The notes under the pieces: model-generated | The model's input: only the letters and a program-made list of their open reading frames with translations | Told to the model about the DNA's origin: nothing | The model's database searches: none | Part shown: one piece after another, positions 11,250 to 21,596 of the stretch | How positions within the stretch are numbered: position 1 is the first letter of the stretch | Layout: the number at the start of each line of letters is the position of its first letter | NCBI GenBank assembly: GCA_031772625.1 | Contig: CM062819.1 | Coordinates: forward strand, 824,517,003 to 824,581,002 | Reading direction: 5' to 3' | Length of the DNA: 64,000 bases | Source of the DNA: Pinus tabuliformis | Taxonomy: Eukaryota > Streptophyta > Pinopsida > Pinales > Pinaceae | Translations under genes and position numbers: made by a program

Positions 11250-11818
11250 TTGGTGGATCTCATGTTGTACAGACAGTTGATAGGTTCCTTAATGTATTTG
11301 GTCAACACTAAGCCAAAGATATATTTTGCAGTGAACACTTTGAGCCAATTCATTGTCAAGCCAAGGCAAGGGCATTGGATAGAAGCAAGATGTGCTCAAG
11401 TACTTGAGGGGCACAATAGAGTATTGTCCGAGATATCTTGGAGATGGTGAAGTGAAGTTATAGAAGTATGCAAACTCATATTGAACAGGCGATGTGGCAG
11501 ACAGGAAGAACACCTCAAGCTGTTGCTTTAGCTTGGGTTGAGCAATGACATCTTGGTTCAGCAAGAAGCAGACTCCCATGGTACGTAACTCAATAGAGGC
11601 AGAATAAATGGCAGCCAGGACTACTATTTGTGAGGCCATTTGGCTTTGCAAGTTACTTGCAGGACTATTTGATTAGGAGTCAGATCCCACAATCATTTTC
11701 TTTGATAATCAAAGTTGTATCAAGCTCTTTGAGAATCCAACGTTTGATGATAGGCCCAAAAATAGATATTGCTTCATGCAAGACAAGATCAAACGGGTGC
11801 AGTGAAGACCCAATATAT
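11250..11818 (+). mobile_element. Copia pol fragment, array copy 2
   Basis: Same content and order as the fragment at 9,778: RT C-terminus then RNase H pieces. Nearly identical in sequence, as expected for tandem duplication rather than independent insertion. Broken, with several breaks. Confidence 0.75.
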
Positions 11819-12722
11819 TGTCACAAAATTTTTGTAAAATCTGTATTAAAGAATGCCTGCTTTTGAACATAATGTACTGACCAATTATCTCCAGTATAAA
11901 GAGATCAGCAAATAGTTCCACTGGTTGTCATACTAGACATAATCAAATGGTACCTGTTTTCCCCAAAGCAGCAGTGCCAGTGTAGTGGATTATGTTATGG
12001 GTTACCAAGCTCTCCATGCGCACGGTGAATACTCGCTGGCATGCCTTACATAATTTATCAAGACCCCATCCCACCAGGTTGAGCACTTCATTCTTCCAAC
12101 CTATCTTGGCAATTAGAGGAGTTAAGTACAGTACAGACTCTCTAGCTATGGATGCAGGTGATACCAGATTGGCAAGACAGGAGACATCCTCCCATTCTGT
12201 TCTCAGAGTCCAGACAACCCACTTTCACAAGGACACAACGATGTGCCCACCGTCAGCAGAGAGCTGCCTTTCAGCCCAGGTCGAGCAACTACACACCCAT
12301 CACTAGACTTTTCTCTTCAGCTTTGAAAGTTAGGAGAGCTTCAAGTGACAACCACAGGGCCCCTCCCAGGATCACACAGTGACGCCCTCTCAGCCTTGCG
12401 CAATCACCAAAGAACACCATCAAGCATTGCATTTATACCTCCATAGTGATTATGCAAATGAAGATGTATTTGTTTGCTCCTCTACATCTACCTCTATATC
12501 TAAAGTGGCACAGTGGTTCCTTCTCTTTTCTAGCATTTACCATCTTGGCTCAACCTTTCTTATATCTCTTCATTATTTAGCTTCAAGGAGTAGCTTTGGC
12601 AATCCAACATTATATTTATAACTGTTGTATTTTCAAGTCCCATTGACCTATTCTTGCGGTCACCTGTGGGAATTAATAAGATTATCTTATCTTAAAAATG
12701 TCACATCATTCTCAGATCAGAG

Positions 12723-13499
12723 TTGGTGGATCTCATGTTGTACAGACAGTTGATAGGTTCCTTAATGTATTTGGTCAACACTAAGCCAAAGATATATTTT
12801 GCAGTGAACACCTTGAGACAATTCATTGTCAAGCCAAGGCAAGGGCATTGGATAGAAGCAAGATGTGCTCAAGTACTTGAGGGGCACAATAGAGTATGGT
12901 CCGAGATATCTTGGAAATGGTGAAGTGAAGTTATAGAAGTATGCAAACTCATATTGAACAGGCGATGTGGCAGATAGGAAGAAAACCTCAAGCTGTTGCT
13001 TTAGCTTGGGTTGAGCAATGATATCTTGGTTCAGCAAGAAGCAGACTCCCATGGTATGTAACTCAATAGAGGCAGAATAAATGACAGCCAGGACTACTAT
13101 TTGTAAGGCCATTTGGCTTTGCAAGTTACTTGCGGGACTATTTGATTAGGAGTCAGCTCCCACAATCATTTACTTTGATAATCAAAGTTGTATCAAGCTC
13201 CTTGAGAATCCAACGTTTGATGATAGGCCCAAGCACATAAAAAATAGATATTGCTTCATGCAAGACAAGATCAAAAGGGGGCAGTGAAGACCCAATATAT
13301 TGTCACAAATCAAGTAGCTAATATTCTGACCAAGCCCTTAGCAAAATGGAAGTTTGAAGCATTTAAAGACAACCTTGGATTGGTGCAGAATTCCTTCATC
13401 ACTAAGAAGAGTGTTGAGAAATTTAGCTCAAACAAGAACTTCCTGCATAGGCTTCATTATGAACATGTAAAGAGTGGTTTAAGAGATTTTAAGGAATGA
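12723..13499 (+). mobile_element. Copia pol 3' end, array copy 3 plus unduplicated tail
   Basis: Repeats the RT C-terminus and RNase H block. Past 13,302 it continues into the usual Copia pol tail, including 'VANILTKPLAKWKFEAF' (about 13,313-13,363), which precedes the 3' untranslated region in this superfamily. This shows the array arose inside a real Copia element. Broken, with several breaks. Confidence 0.8.
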
Positions 13500-14240
13500 T
13501 GCAAAGGACAAGATGACACAACAGGACCCACAACTGAGTGGGAGAATCTACATTGCACTTGGTAGACTACTTCAAGATAAGGACCTCATGGACAAAGTAA
13601 AGTTATGTCTTAGGTCTAGATTTCCCATTATTTCATTTCCTCTCATTATTTGTAACGTGACCTCTTAGGAAAAGTGGGAAATAATTCCATCTTTTAATTT
13701 CACACGAAAAATAAAAGATAGGTTGACGATAGCACTCCTTCTAGATCCATATTAGTGTGGACGAGGGACCATTCCCCCTCGCTAAAGACCTAAGAGACAT
13801 TGCTAAACCAAATCCCTTACTAACAGGCATATCAAATCACATAGACATCAAGAGCAAGTTATACTGGCAAACCAGCAATGTAGCAGAAGATCCAAATCTT
13901 CCCCTAGCTCTTCTTCAAGGCATAATTGTATCTTGAGTTTTATTCATTCGACCTCGGATGCTAGGAGAGGTAGATCAACTAGACCATGACCCAATCCCTA
14001 AATCCTTTCCATCTGCATATCTCTCTCCCATTGAGGCTGCCCACACTTGGATCTGATGGTTTTCCCGTGTTTTCACATGTAAACTTCATCTTTCTACATT
14101 ACTTCTTGTTCTTAATATACGACAGCTTTAAGTGCTCCTACTTTGTATTGACATCATTGTACTTAGCAGTCCCATTGACCTACTTTTGTGGTCATTTGTT
14201 GGATATTAATATAATTATCTTGTTTAATGTTTTTAAGTAA
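13500..14240 (+). mobile_element. Copia 3' untranslated region and 3' LTR-like sequence
   Basis: A purine-rich tract ('gagtgggaga', about 13,535-13,545) follows the pol tail, as a plant-strand priming site should. The sequence at 14,165-14,220 ('cccattgacctacttttgtggtcat...ttaatataattatctt') matches the block inside each array unit (e.g. 9,697-9,745). It is therefore the end of the same LTR. The exact LTR edges are not visible. Confidence 0.5.
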
Positions 14241-15402
14241 ACTTAGTCTTAGTGATAGTTGACTCAAAAATCTAGCAAGCCTTGTGAGAGGCTTCACAAG
14301 GCAAAGGCCAAACCTTGTTGCAACAATGACGGAGATTGCTATTGTCACCTCATCGATCTTCCTCCTACACTTTAGTGGAATCGCACCACAAGAGAGGCTT
14401 CCAAGTGATGACCTAAAAGGGGTATTATAGGTTATATGGCTTAAGGTGATGTAAATGTAGACAAGGTAAAGATACTCTTCAATGGAAAAGGACACAATTC
14501 TTTTTGTATAGGAGCAATGTATCATATACCAAGCCCTAAATGAGGCACATGTTACCTAGAGTTTCAAGATATAGAACAACAAAGGAATATCTGGGGTTAC
14601 AAGCACCAAAGAAAGGGTTTTCAAATGATATAATCAACAAACAAACAAGAAAACCCCTCAAATTAAACCCTAGCTAGGGTTAAGGTTTTTCTAGGGCACA
14701 AATTACTTAGGTAAGATGGCATCAACCCTTCTAGGGCAACTTTAACCATGTAAAATGCTAGACTTCGAGTGAGATAGCTCAACAAGGTTAAATTCAAGCC
14801 TCTTTAGCTCCAACATTCACCTAGAGACGTCCTAATTGAATTCGGCCCTACCAAAATAGCCCTAATGGTTTGCCTTGAAGGACTTAGAAGAATAAAGGAA
14901 GAAACATATCAAAGTTTTTTCTAAGTTTTGACCAATACAAGGACTCCCAATGCCTATTCCTACCTGGGTGATGGAGTCTTTAGGGCAAAATTTAAGAGAA
15001 AGTGAATTAATGCTTAGAGTAAGAGGGTAAACCCTACTATTTACTTGACAAACCCTAGTTATCTTCTTTGTGAGGGGAGAAACTAAATAGGGGAAGCTCT
15101 CTAGGAGGTCCTATATGGATTTCAAGGAAGATGAATTTAACATGCAACAATGAACCAAGACATTCCATAAATAATGTGCATTTAGACATGGAACAAGAAA
15201 AACCCTAGCATTAATTAATCACATGAAAAACAATAAAAATATGCAATTGAATCACATAGTATAGTGCTCCCTACACTGATGCCACTGGCAACAATCAATA
15301 CTTATATGAATGAATGAGATCCAAGATCCCCTTGGACCTACTCTCATTGCTTGGAAAAGTAGCCTTGGTATTCTCGCCAAGTGCACGCCCTCTACACATG
15401 CC
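14241..15402. other. No gene or recognised element
   Basis: Non-coding, AT-rich. One inverted CCCTAG/CTAGGG pair occurs near 14,667-14,680, similar to the motif cluster at 1.4-2.3 kb. A minus-strand reading frame at 14,163-14,525 has no family motif. Possibly leader or decayed retrotransposon sequence. Confidence 0.4.
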
Positions 15403-16483
15403 CTACTGCTTAATACTAAAATCTAGGAGACCAGTGACAATCTCCCTCAAGATCGACAACACCACATAGTGCAAGTGTCTTGTCCTCATGTGCCATAGCT
15501 CACACAAGTTGTCATTATCATGTACCAATGTCTGAACAGGTCTGCCTGTCAACCTATACAAGTTGCTCTCACTAACCCTGATGGCCACTACTATGTCTAG
15601 GCTAGTATCCTTTGGATGAATGAGCACTTGCAGGTTCCTGAACATGACCTTATATCCCATGTCCTCCATCATTGAGACTGAGAGCAAGTTTTTCTCTAAT
15701 CCTAGTACAAAAAGCACATCCTTGGCTTCCAATGTTCCCCCTAACTCAAGCTTGAACTTAATGGTTCCCTCTCCATTCACTGAATACTTGGCATCATCAC
15801 CAAGCTCCACATGAATCTCTGAGTCTTTCTCCATCAGACTGCTAAACAATCCTTGGGCTTCTCTCCTATGACATGACGGAACATTGTCCAAGTACCAAGC
15901 ATTCCTAGTCATGGTGTTGGTGGATAGACATGAGATCTCGAACATCACTACAAACTCATCTAGTTGAACCTCTACTGATGCTATTATATACTATGACTTC
16001 CCATTCCCCTTTTTCTTCTCCAAACACTATGATGCATAGTGCCCATTTTTGTGGCAAATGAAGCACTTAAGCTTGCTCAAGTCCTCTTTTTTACCTAGCT
16101 GAGAGGTTGCCCCCTCACTGTTACCCTTGGAACTCTTCCCTTTGCCCTTCTTGGCCATACTGACCAAGGGCAAGTTCTCCTCTCCATCTCCTTTCCTTTT
16201 GGCCTTAGACTCCTCCTAAGTCTCTTTCTAAATGCAATCATTCCAAAGCCTATCCTAGTTGGGAAGTTTCTCTCAAGCGCAAATTCCCTTGAAAAATGGT
16301 TCCCATGACTTGGGAAAAACATTCAATGTCACATTTGCGAGGTCTACGTCCTCCACTTTCTTTCCAATGGCTACAAGTTGATCCTGTGTTTGGGTGATCC
16401 CCATTAAGTAACTAGTAACGTTATCAGACCTTGACATTTAGATGGATCCTATGTCACAAGGTTCAATGGATTTTAGGCAAGAG
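15403..16483 (-). mobile_element. Copia gag C-terminal half, protease and pre-integrase region (fossil X)
   Basis: On the minus strand, from high to low coordinate: a gag region with a CCHC-type zinc knuckle near 16,025-16,070, then a protease region with 'GTIKFKLELGG' and 'LEKNLLSVSMMEDMGYKV', then a GAG-pre-integrase block with 'NLYRLTGRPVQ' and 'LCELWHMRTRHLHY'. This order is typical of plant Ty1/Copia. It is cut on the right by the hAT at 16,492. Its probable gag N-terminal part lies at 19,685-20,095. Broken, with several breaks; integrase and RT are absent. Confidence 0.75.
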
Positions 16484-16491
16484 GTTCAAAT

Positions 16492-17564
16492 CAATGTTGT
16501 TAAAAGCGCGATCGGGATTAAATCGGCGCGGGGAACGAATCGGAAAAAATCGGAAAAATCGGGAAAAAATCGGAAAAAAGCGGGAAAAAATCGTTTGGTA
16601 CAAAAATATTCATTTTTTTTCATTTTTTTTCAATTTTTTTAATATCTAAACCATCTACAACATAAAATAAATACATTGACACATAAATATGATAAAAAAA
16701 CTAATATATAAGATGTTTAATATCATTTCTAGCGCTAAAATCACACATAACATTGAATCATGTCCTGAATAGTAAGTCCCAACTCAGCCTCAAAATATCA
16801 ACAAAAAATATGATAATGTATCTCATCATGTCATAATGTCATATACAATAAAATGAAAGTCTAATCCTATTGATTTCCTCTGCCCCTCTTGCGAGAAAAT
16901 GCCACAGCTTTCCCTTTCCCTCTAGATGTAGATGCTGGTGCCCGTGCAGGTGGAAATGGCAGTGGAGTCTGATGTGATCTAGACGTTGAAGAACTAGAAG
17001 TAGGAGCTATAGGAGGTAGACCACGTCCTCTACTGGTGGCAGGGGTAGCCCGGGCAGGTGGTGTCACCTGGAAACATTACAATCTCCCAATCCTGAAATC
17101 CTGAAAAACTGATAAGTCTGCTGGATTTTAAATGAAATCTAAAATTCTACTTTCTCCATATGAAATCCAATGAGGCTGGAACCACTCTCAAACATCCTGA
17201 GTCATTTCATGGTAATGTTAAAAATTTAAGTAAAAGGATGAAAATGAAGATTAAGGAGAATGTCAGTTTTACTTTAAGAATTTAACATTACCATGAATAG
17301 CATATCCATACTAGGGCCTAGACTTGATCATTAAGCTACCCCACTCAAAAATTATTTGTTTCTTTCAAAAAACATTGCATGAAAAAACCCAAAAAAAGTT
17401 ATAAAACTATGCTGTCCTGAGCCCCCACGATTTTTTCGTTAAAAATCGCGCTTTTTTCGAAAAAATCGCGATTTTTTCAGTAAAAATCGGCAAAAAAAAA
17501 AGTAGGCGATTTTTTCGTATAAAAATCGCGATTTTTTCATTAAATCGCGATTTTAACAACACTG
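16492..17564. mobile_element. Non-autonomous hAT element with AATCGCGATT subterminal repeats (1,073 bp)
   Basis: Perfect 8-bp target duplication GTTCAAAT at 16,484-16,491 and 17,565-17,572. The terminal inverted repeat is about 21 bp: CAATGTTGTTAAAAGCGCGAT at the left against CAGTGTTGTTAAAATCGCGA at the right, two mismatches. Inside the ends are arrays of 'AATCGGAAAA' (16,540-16,590) and 'AAATCGCGATTTTTTC' (17,420-17,555). A 290-bp core at about 17,070-17,365 matches, in the opposite direction, the core of the hAT at 39,280-40,743. A minus-strand frame at 16,867-17,067 is rich in Pro, Ser, Arg and Gly and ends in a basic patch (RKRGRG). It could be a relic of a transposase N-terminus, but it has no domain I can name. 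Confidence 0.85.
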
Positions 17565-17572
17565 GTTCAAAT

Positions 17573-17888
17573 TCAACTGAATTTAAAAGCTTTGGTTTAG
17601 GTTTAGCAAATTTTCACATAGGTTTGGCACAAATTTCAGTGGCTATTCAAAACATCAATAGAACACTTTGCAAGTCGCCACCAATTCTAACTGATAAACT
17701 GTCAATGGAGGAGGGAGATCATGTGTTTAGAAATATGAGAATGCAAGCAATTTGATAAAGTGACATAACTTGTGAGTTACTCCATGAAGAGGGCCTCAAT
17801 GTTAACAAAACCAACAGGTGCTTTGATGTATCTACAGGGTAAAAATAAACAAGAAATCAATATGAGTTACGCAGGGGTAGGTTACAAG
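17573..17888. other. No gene recognised
   Basis: About 300 bp between the hAT duplication and the next LTR. No frame or motif stands out; it may be further decayed retrotransposon sequence. Confidence 0.4.
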
Positions 17889-18908
17889 TGTTGAAATTGT
17901 AACTAGGTTCAGTCTTCATAATTGTTGTATTTGTGTCAATATGTATTTCATGTAAAAACAAAAAGAAGAAAAAATTATTATTATTATTATTATGATTTGT
18001 ATTGTCAAGCATGTTCTTCATGCTTTGTTTTGGTCAAAAGAAAATATAAAAGGGCATGTTCTTTGTGACCCTTGCAAGAAAATTTGAATTTTGTAAGTGT
18101 CATTAGTCCCTCCAAGTTGCCAAGTCAGCCCTCCAAGAAGATAAGTCGGCCTACCCAAAAGGCGTGTCATTTTGGATGAAGGAACAATTATATGTTGACA
18201 CCTATCCTCAAACATTTGGCAACTAATTTGGTGGCCTTTTGTGGAAAAGCAATTCGGGTCTGTGGCATGGAATCTGAGGCACCAACTTCAGTAGTATTCA
18301 ATCAAGTTGTGAGACCTTCTATCTCTGAAAATGCGAACTATAGGAAGACACCAATTTTTGTGATGATGATGATGCAAGTTTCTGTGATATGTCTCTCCTT
18401 GATAATGCAAGCTTTTGTGATGATAATAATGCAAGATTTTGTGATATGTCTCTCCTGGATGATATGAAGTTCCTATGGTATATCTTTGTGCTAATGTGAT
18501 TTCTTGTCGCATCTTTCACTGTAATAAAGTAGGTTTTCTATGGCACCTATATCTTTGTGATGTGGCAGACATGTATAAACAATTTGGTTGACTATCTTCT
18601 AGATAAATCATGGCAAAGATTGGGGGATTGACTTGGCACTTAGATCAGTGGTTAGTTTGACTTAGATTTCTCCTGTTGATGAAGAATCTATAAGGAAAGG
18701 ATTGATGGGTTTTCCCCTTGTGGTTTTTGCCTTGGCCTTTGGCCTAATCTCTGGTGTCTCTTGTCTCTTGTGCATTATGATCTCTAATTTGTTAATGTGT
18801 AATTGCTTGATGACATAACTAATCAAAGTAAATGCTAAGAAAAATATGTATATCAGTCACAAGTAATTACCCTGATAAGAAATTATATCATCTATCTGAA
18901 TTTCAACA
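17889..18908 (+). mobile_element. P-family LTR
   Basis: Starts TGTTGAAATTGTAACTAGG and 'GGTTCAGTCTTCAT', with the GCATGTTCTTCATGC hairpin block near 18,008-18,022. A TATAAAAGG box lies near 18,045-18,053, closer to the start than in other copies. A possible end, TTTCAACA, is at 18,901-18,908, but no matching 5-bp duplication or primer-binding site supports it. An internal duplication at about 18,360-18,461 repeats 'gcaag.ttttgtgat' and 'gatatgtctctcct'. Confidence 0.55.
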
Positions 18909-19039
18909 ATGGGAGTCGACGCCAATTAAATAGGGGTAGCTTAACGGCAATTAGGCAGGGAAAGTTATCTGGTTATTGTTGGGTAAGTCAAACCATTTCA
19001 AATAACAAAGTAAATTATATTTTAAATTATACACATTAC

Positions 19040-19560
19040 AAATGGGTTCAATGTTATTATAAATTTTATTAATTTGGTATATAATATATATTCTAAATTA
19101 ATAAATTTTACATATGATATATAAATTCATTGATATCTAGGTTCGATGTTATTGCCCCGAGGGTTAGCTTAAGGTCGAGTCCTCGTCGTTAAAGCACCTT
19201 TGCTATTTAGAGGTCACCGGTTCAATTCTCTCAACACTCTAGGGCTCAGGCTTCGTGGATGAGCCAGTAGGAAGCGATCCCTTCGGGTGGATCTGGCTAG
19301 TACAAACATTTTGTGGACATGGTAGTCAACGATCTCCAGGGTCTGTGAACCACACAAAAAAAAATGGTTCGATGTTATTATAAATTTTATTAATTTGATA
19401 TATATATATATATAAGAAATGAGTTCAATGTTATTATAAAATTTATACATTCAATATATAATACATATTACAGACTAATAGTATATATACAGAATATAAA
19501 TTTATTAATATATAGGTTCAATTTTATTGTAAATTTTGTTAATTTGATATATATATTTGA
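19040..19560. repeat. AT-rich tandem array around the SINE
   Basis: About four units start '(g)gttcaatgttattataaattttatt' near 19,045, 19,140 (split by the SINE), 19,421 and 19,502. Each is followed by TA-rich sequence with (TA)n runs. Spacing is irregular, roughly 55-95 bp once the SINE and its duplication are removed. Confidence 0.65.
19154..19365 (+). mobile_element. tRNA-derived SINE (212 bp) with perfect 14-bp target duplications
   Basis: Flanked by GGTTCGATGTTATT at 19,140-19,153 and 19,366-19,379, a perfect direct repeat of a length typical of LINE-driven insertion. The head has an A-box-like 'GGTTAGCTTAAGG' near 19,162 and a B-box-like 'GGTTCAATTC' (19,219-19,228), the two internal RNA polymerase III promoter parts of tRNA-derived SINEs. 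Spacing is longer than in a simple tRNA. The 3' end is a short A run (19,356-19,364). It encodes no protein and depends on LINE enzymes. Perfect flanking repeats suggest a fairly recent insertion. Confidence 0.8.
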
Positions 19561-19684
19561 GTGTGTGTTATATGTATTTTGAAAATTCAAAATGTGTATA
19601 TAGTCGAATCTAATGGTGAACTTTATCCGAACCTCATCACTAGATTTGAATTTGAATCGAACTTTATCATTGTCGAACTCGAAC

Positions 19685-20095
19685 TTGAACCCAAACCATG
19701 TGACAATGGGATTTGAGCTTGTTTCTCAAGATCATCTTCTTGTTCACATTGTCAATTTGGAATAGTTCCACTAGAGCCTTAAACATCCGCCTAGTTGTCT
19801 TCTTCTCTGCCACGTGAGGGATCAAGTGATCCTCCATGGCATCCATGATGACTTGCTAAGCTCTAATTTCTTTCTTTTCATGGGCTTCCCATCCTTATCA
19901 ACAATCTCCTAAAAGTCATTCTCTTTCAACAACAAGGTAACCCTTGCCTTCCAAGGCAGAAAGTTAGATGCTCCATCCAACCCATCCTCAAATCTCAAAT
20001 TGGTTGCTACCATCTCTAGATCTGATAATTATTGCCTTGTGCTAAATCCTAGGCTCCTAGCACCAACAAGAATAAAATAAATGTTGTTGGTTTAT
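19685..20095 (-). mobile_element. Copia gag N-terminal fragment (fossil X)
   Basis: The minus strand reads like the start of plant Copia gag: a 'LDGASNF..WKARVTLLL' type block near 19,945-20,000, followed by the helical gag segment ending near 19,690. It has the same orientation as the gag-protease piece at 15,403-16,483. It therefore probably belongs to the same element, separated from it by the hAT, the LTR and the AT-rich array. Broken, with several breaks. Confidence 0.6.
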
Positions 20096-20261
20096 ATATC
20101 TGCCAAGATCTCCTCATGGATTTATGTCTTGGACCTTGGTCCTTCAAAACACCCATGAAATTGATTTTCTTCCAAACCCCTGATTGGTATGATCTCCCTC
20201 TGAAGGATGGCCTTCGTTAATCACAGCTGGTTACACAGGGAATTCTTTGAAATCAACCTCC

Positions 20262-21512
20262 TGTTGAAGGAAATGTAACTAGGTTCGGTCTTCATAAATG
20301 TACTTTTGATATTTGTACTTATTCAAGAAAAGAAATATTATTTTTATAATATATGTCAATGAGTTTCTTGCTCATTGAAATAGGTCTAGCACTATTTAAA
20401 GTGCTATAGGTGAGTCAAATAGTCAAAAGAATAAGTTGAAGACCTTAAGGGCATGTTATACCTTGTATGTATATGTATTATGGTCAAGAGAATACCTCCA
20501 AGCAAAGTCACAAGCATCCTCCAAGCAACAACATCCCTGAAAGAAAAAATCCAAAGCATAAGAGCAGTCCTCAAGTCGGCCTACAAACAAGTTATCTAGT
20601 CGGCCTAAAAGGAGCAAACACCTATATATAAGGGTCATACTCCACTCCAATACAACGCATTCATAGCTCTGAAATTAGCACAGAAAACGAGGAAGAAGAA
20701 GGGTGATCAAGTGACAAGAAAAGGAGCCTCTAGTGCAGCGTACAAGGAAGAGTCTAGACCGAAGTTGAAGGGACTGTTTTCTAGGGTAGAAAATAGTCAC
20801 ACGTGCGAGAAACAGACCTCTTCCTGCAGTCACAACAGCACTATCTTTACAGTCACATAATATCATTGGTTGGGCAATCTAAGCAAGCCTATAAGGCCCC
20901 TCACTCAAGCATAGGAGCTCTCACAAGCGAAGAAGGAAGAGGTCTACACCATAGAGAAAACAGTCACACGTGTGAAGTTAAAGAGGTTGTCTCTGCTGTC
21001 ATAACAGCCTTCCCATTGTACTCTTACAAGTTCATTGATTGGTGAAGACAAGAAGGGAATCAACATATGAAAAGGGTCTCATTAAAGGCATCTTCTCTAG
21101 AGCAAGTACAACAAGGTTACTAGCAAGTTGAAAGAAGAACGAAGTGCCGGGAAGCAAAGTGCCGGAAGAAATGCTAGGGTATATGGTGCAAAAAGGAGTG
21201 AAGACTTGACTTGTGCTTGGAGGATCTCTTTGTTAGGGGTCTAGGGTTTGGCATTGATCAATAGAAGCTTCACTAAGAAAAATTCACGAAGGGGTTTTCC
21301 TCTCAAGAGAAGAGAGGTTTTGGCCCTAGCAGAGAGCCAACATCTTGTGTTCTTGTTTTTATGCTTTGGTAGCAGTTTGATGAAGTACACACATATGCAC
21401 TAATAAGAAGAGGAAGAAGAATAAGCTAATAAAGAAAAGTAAAAAGACTCCACAAATTGTTATCAAGTAACGAAGAATCACACTACACTACTTTGCCCTA
21501 GATTCTTCAACA
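20262..21512 (+). mobile_element. P-family LTR (1,251 bp) with primer-binding site
   Basis: The best delimited P-family LTR. It starts TGTTGAAGG and ends TTCTTCAACA, so the ends are inverted copies. It is followed directly by TGGTATCAAAGGG (21,513-21,525), a Copia initiator-Met tRNA primer site, which makes it a 5' LTR on the plus strand. A TATATATAAGG box is at about 20,623-20,633. Two CACACGTG elements lie at about 20,799 and 20,965, downstream of the TATA box. Only 84 bp of internal region follows before an oppositely oriented LTR. Confidence 0.75.
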
Positions 21513-21596
21513 TGGTATCAAAGGGAAGGTGACACATCAAGGAAGGGGCAACTCAAGAACACTCATCAAGGAGAAGCATCTACAAGATTGATACCA

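Larger units (their letters stand above)
8872..13302 (+). repeat. Three tandem copies of a ~1,473-bp Copia-derived unit
   Basis: Unit edges fall at about 8,872, 10,349, 11,822 and 13,302; equivalent landmarks are spaced 1,472 and 1,473 bp apart. Each unit holds, in order, a non-coding block with short former exon-like frames, LTR-like sequence ('cccattgacctattcttgtggtc'), then the C-terminal part of Copia reverse transcriptase and RNase H. At the first two junctions pol is joined directly to 'tttttgtaaaatctgtatt'; the third copy instead runs on into the normal end of pol. Copies two and three differ by only a percent or two by eye and copy one slightly more, so amplification is recent relative to the surrounding fossils. 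Confidence 0.85.

Noticed and set aside
9434-12621. Three nearly identical 80-codon frames ('MTPSQPCAITKEHHQALHLY') that could be a small gene family
   Set aside because: They recur at exactly the unit spacing of the tandem array and lie in LTR-like sequence; no independent coding evidence.
9817-13124. Three 120-codon minus-strand frames
   Set aside because: They are antisense to the Copia RT/RNase H fragments and repeat with the array.
19154-19230. A possible tRNA gene
   Set aside because: A- and B-box-like words are present, but box spacing is too long, no cloverleaf is apparent, and the flanking 14-bp direct repeats and A tail identify a SINE.
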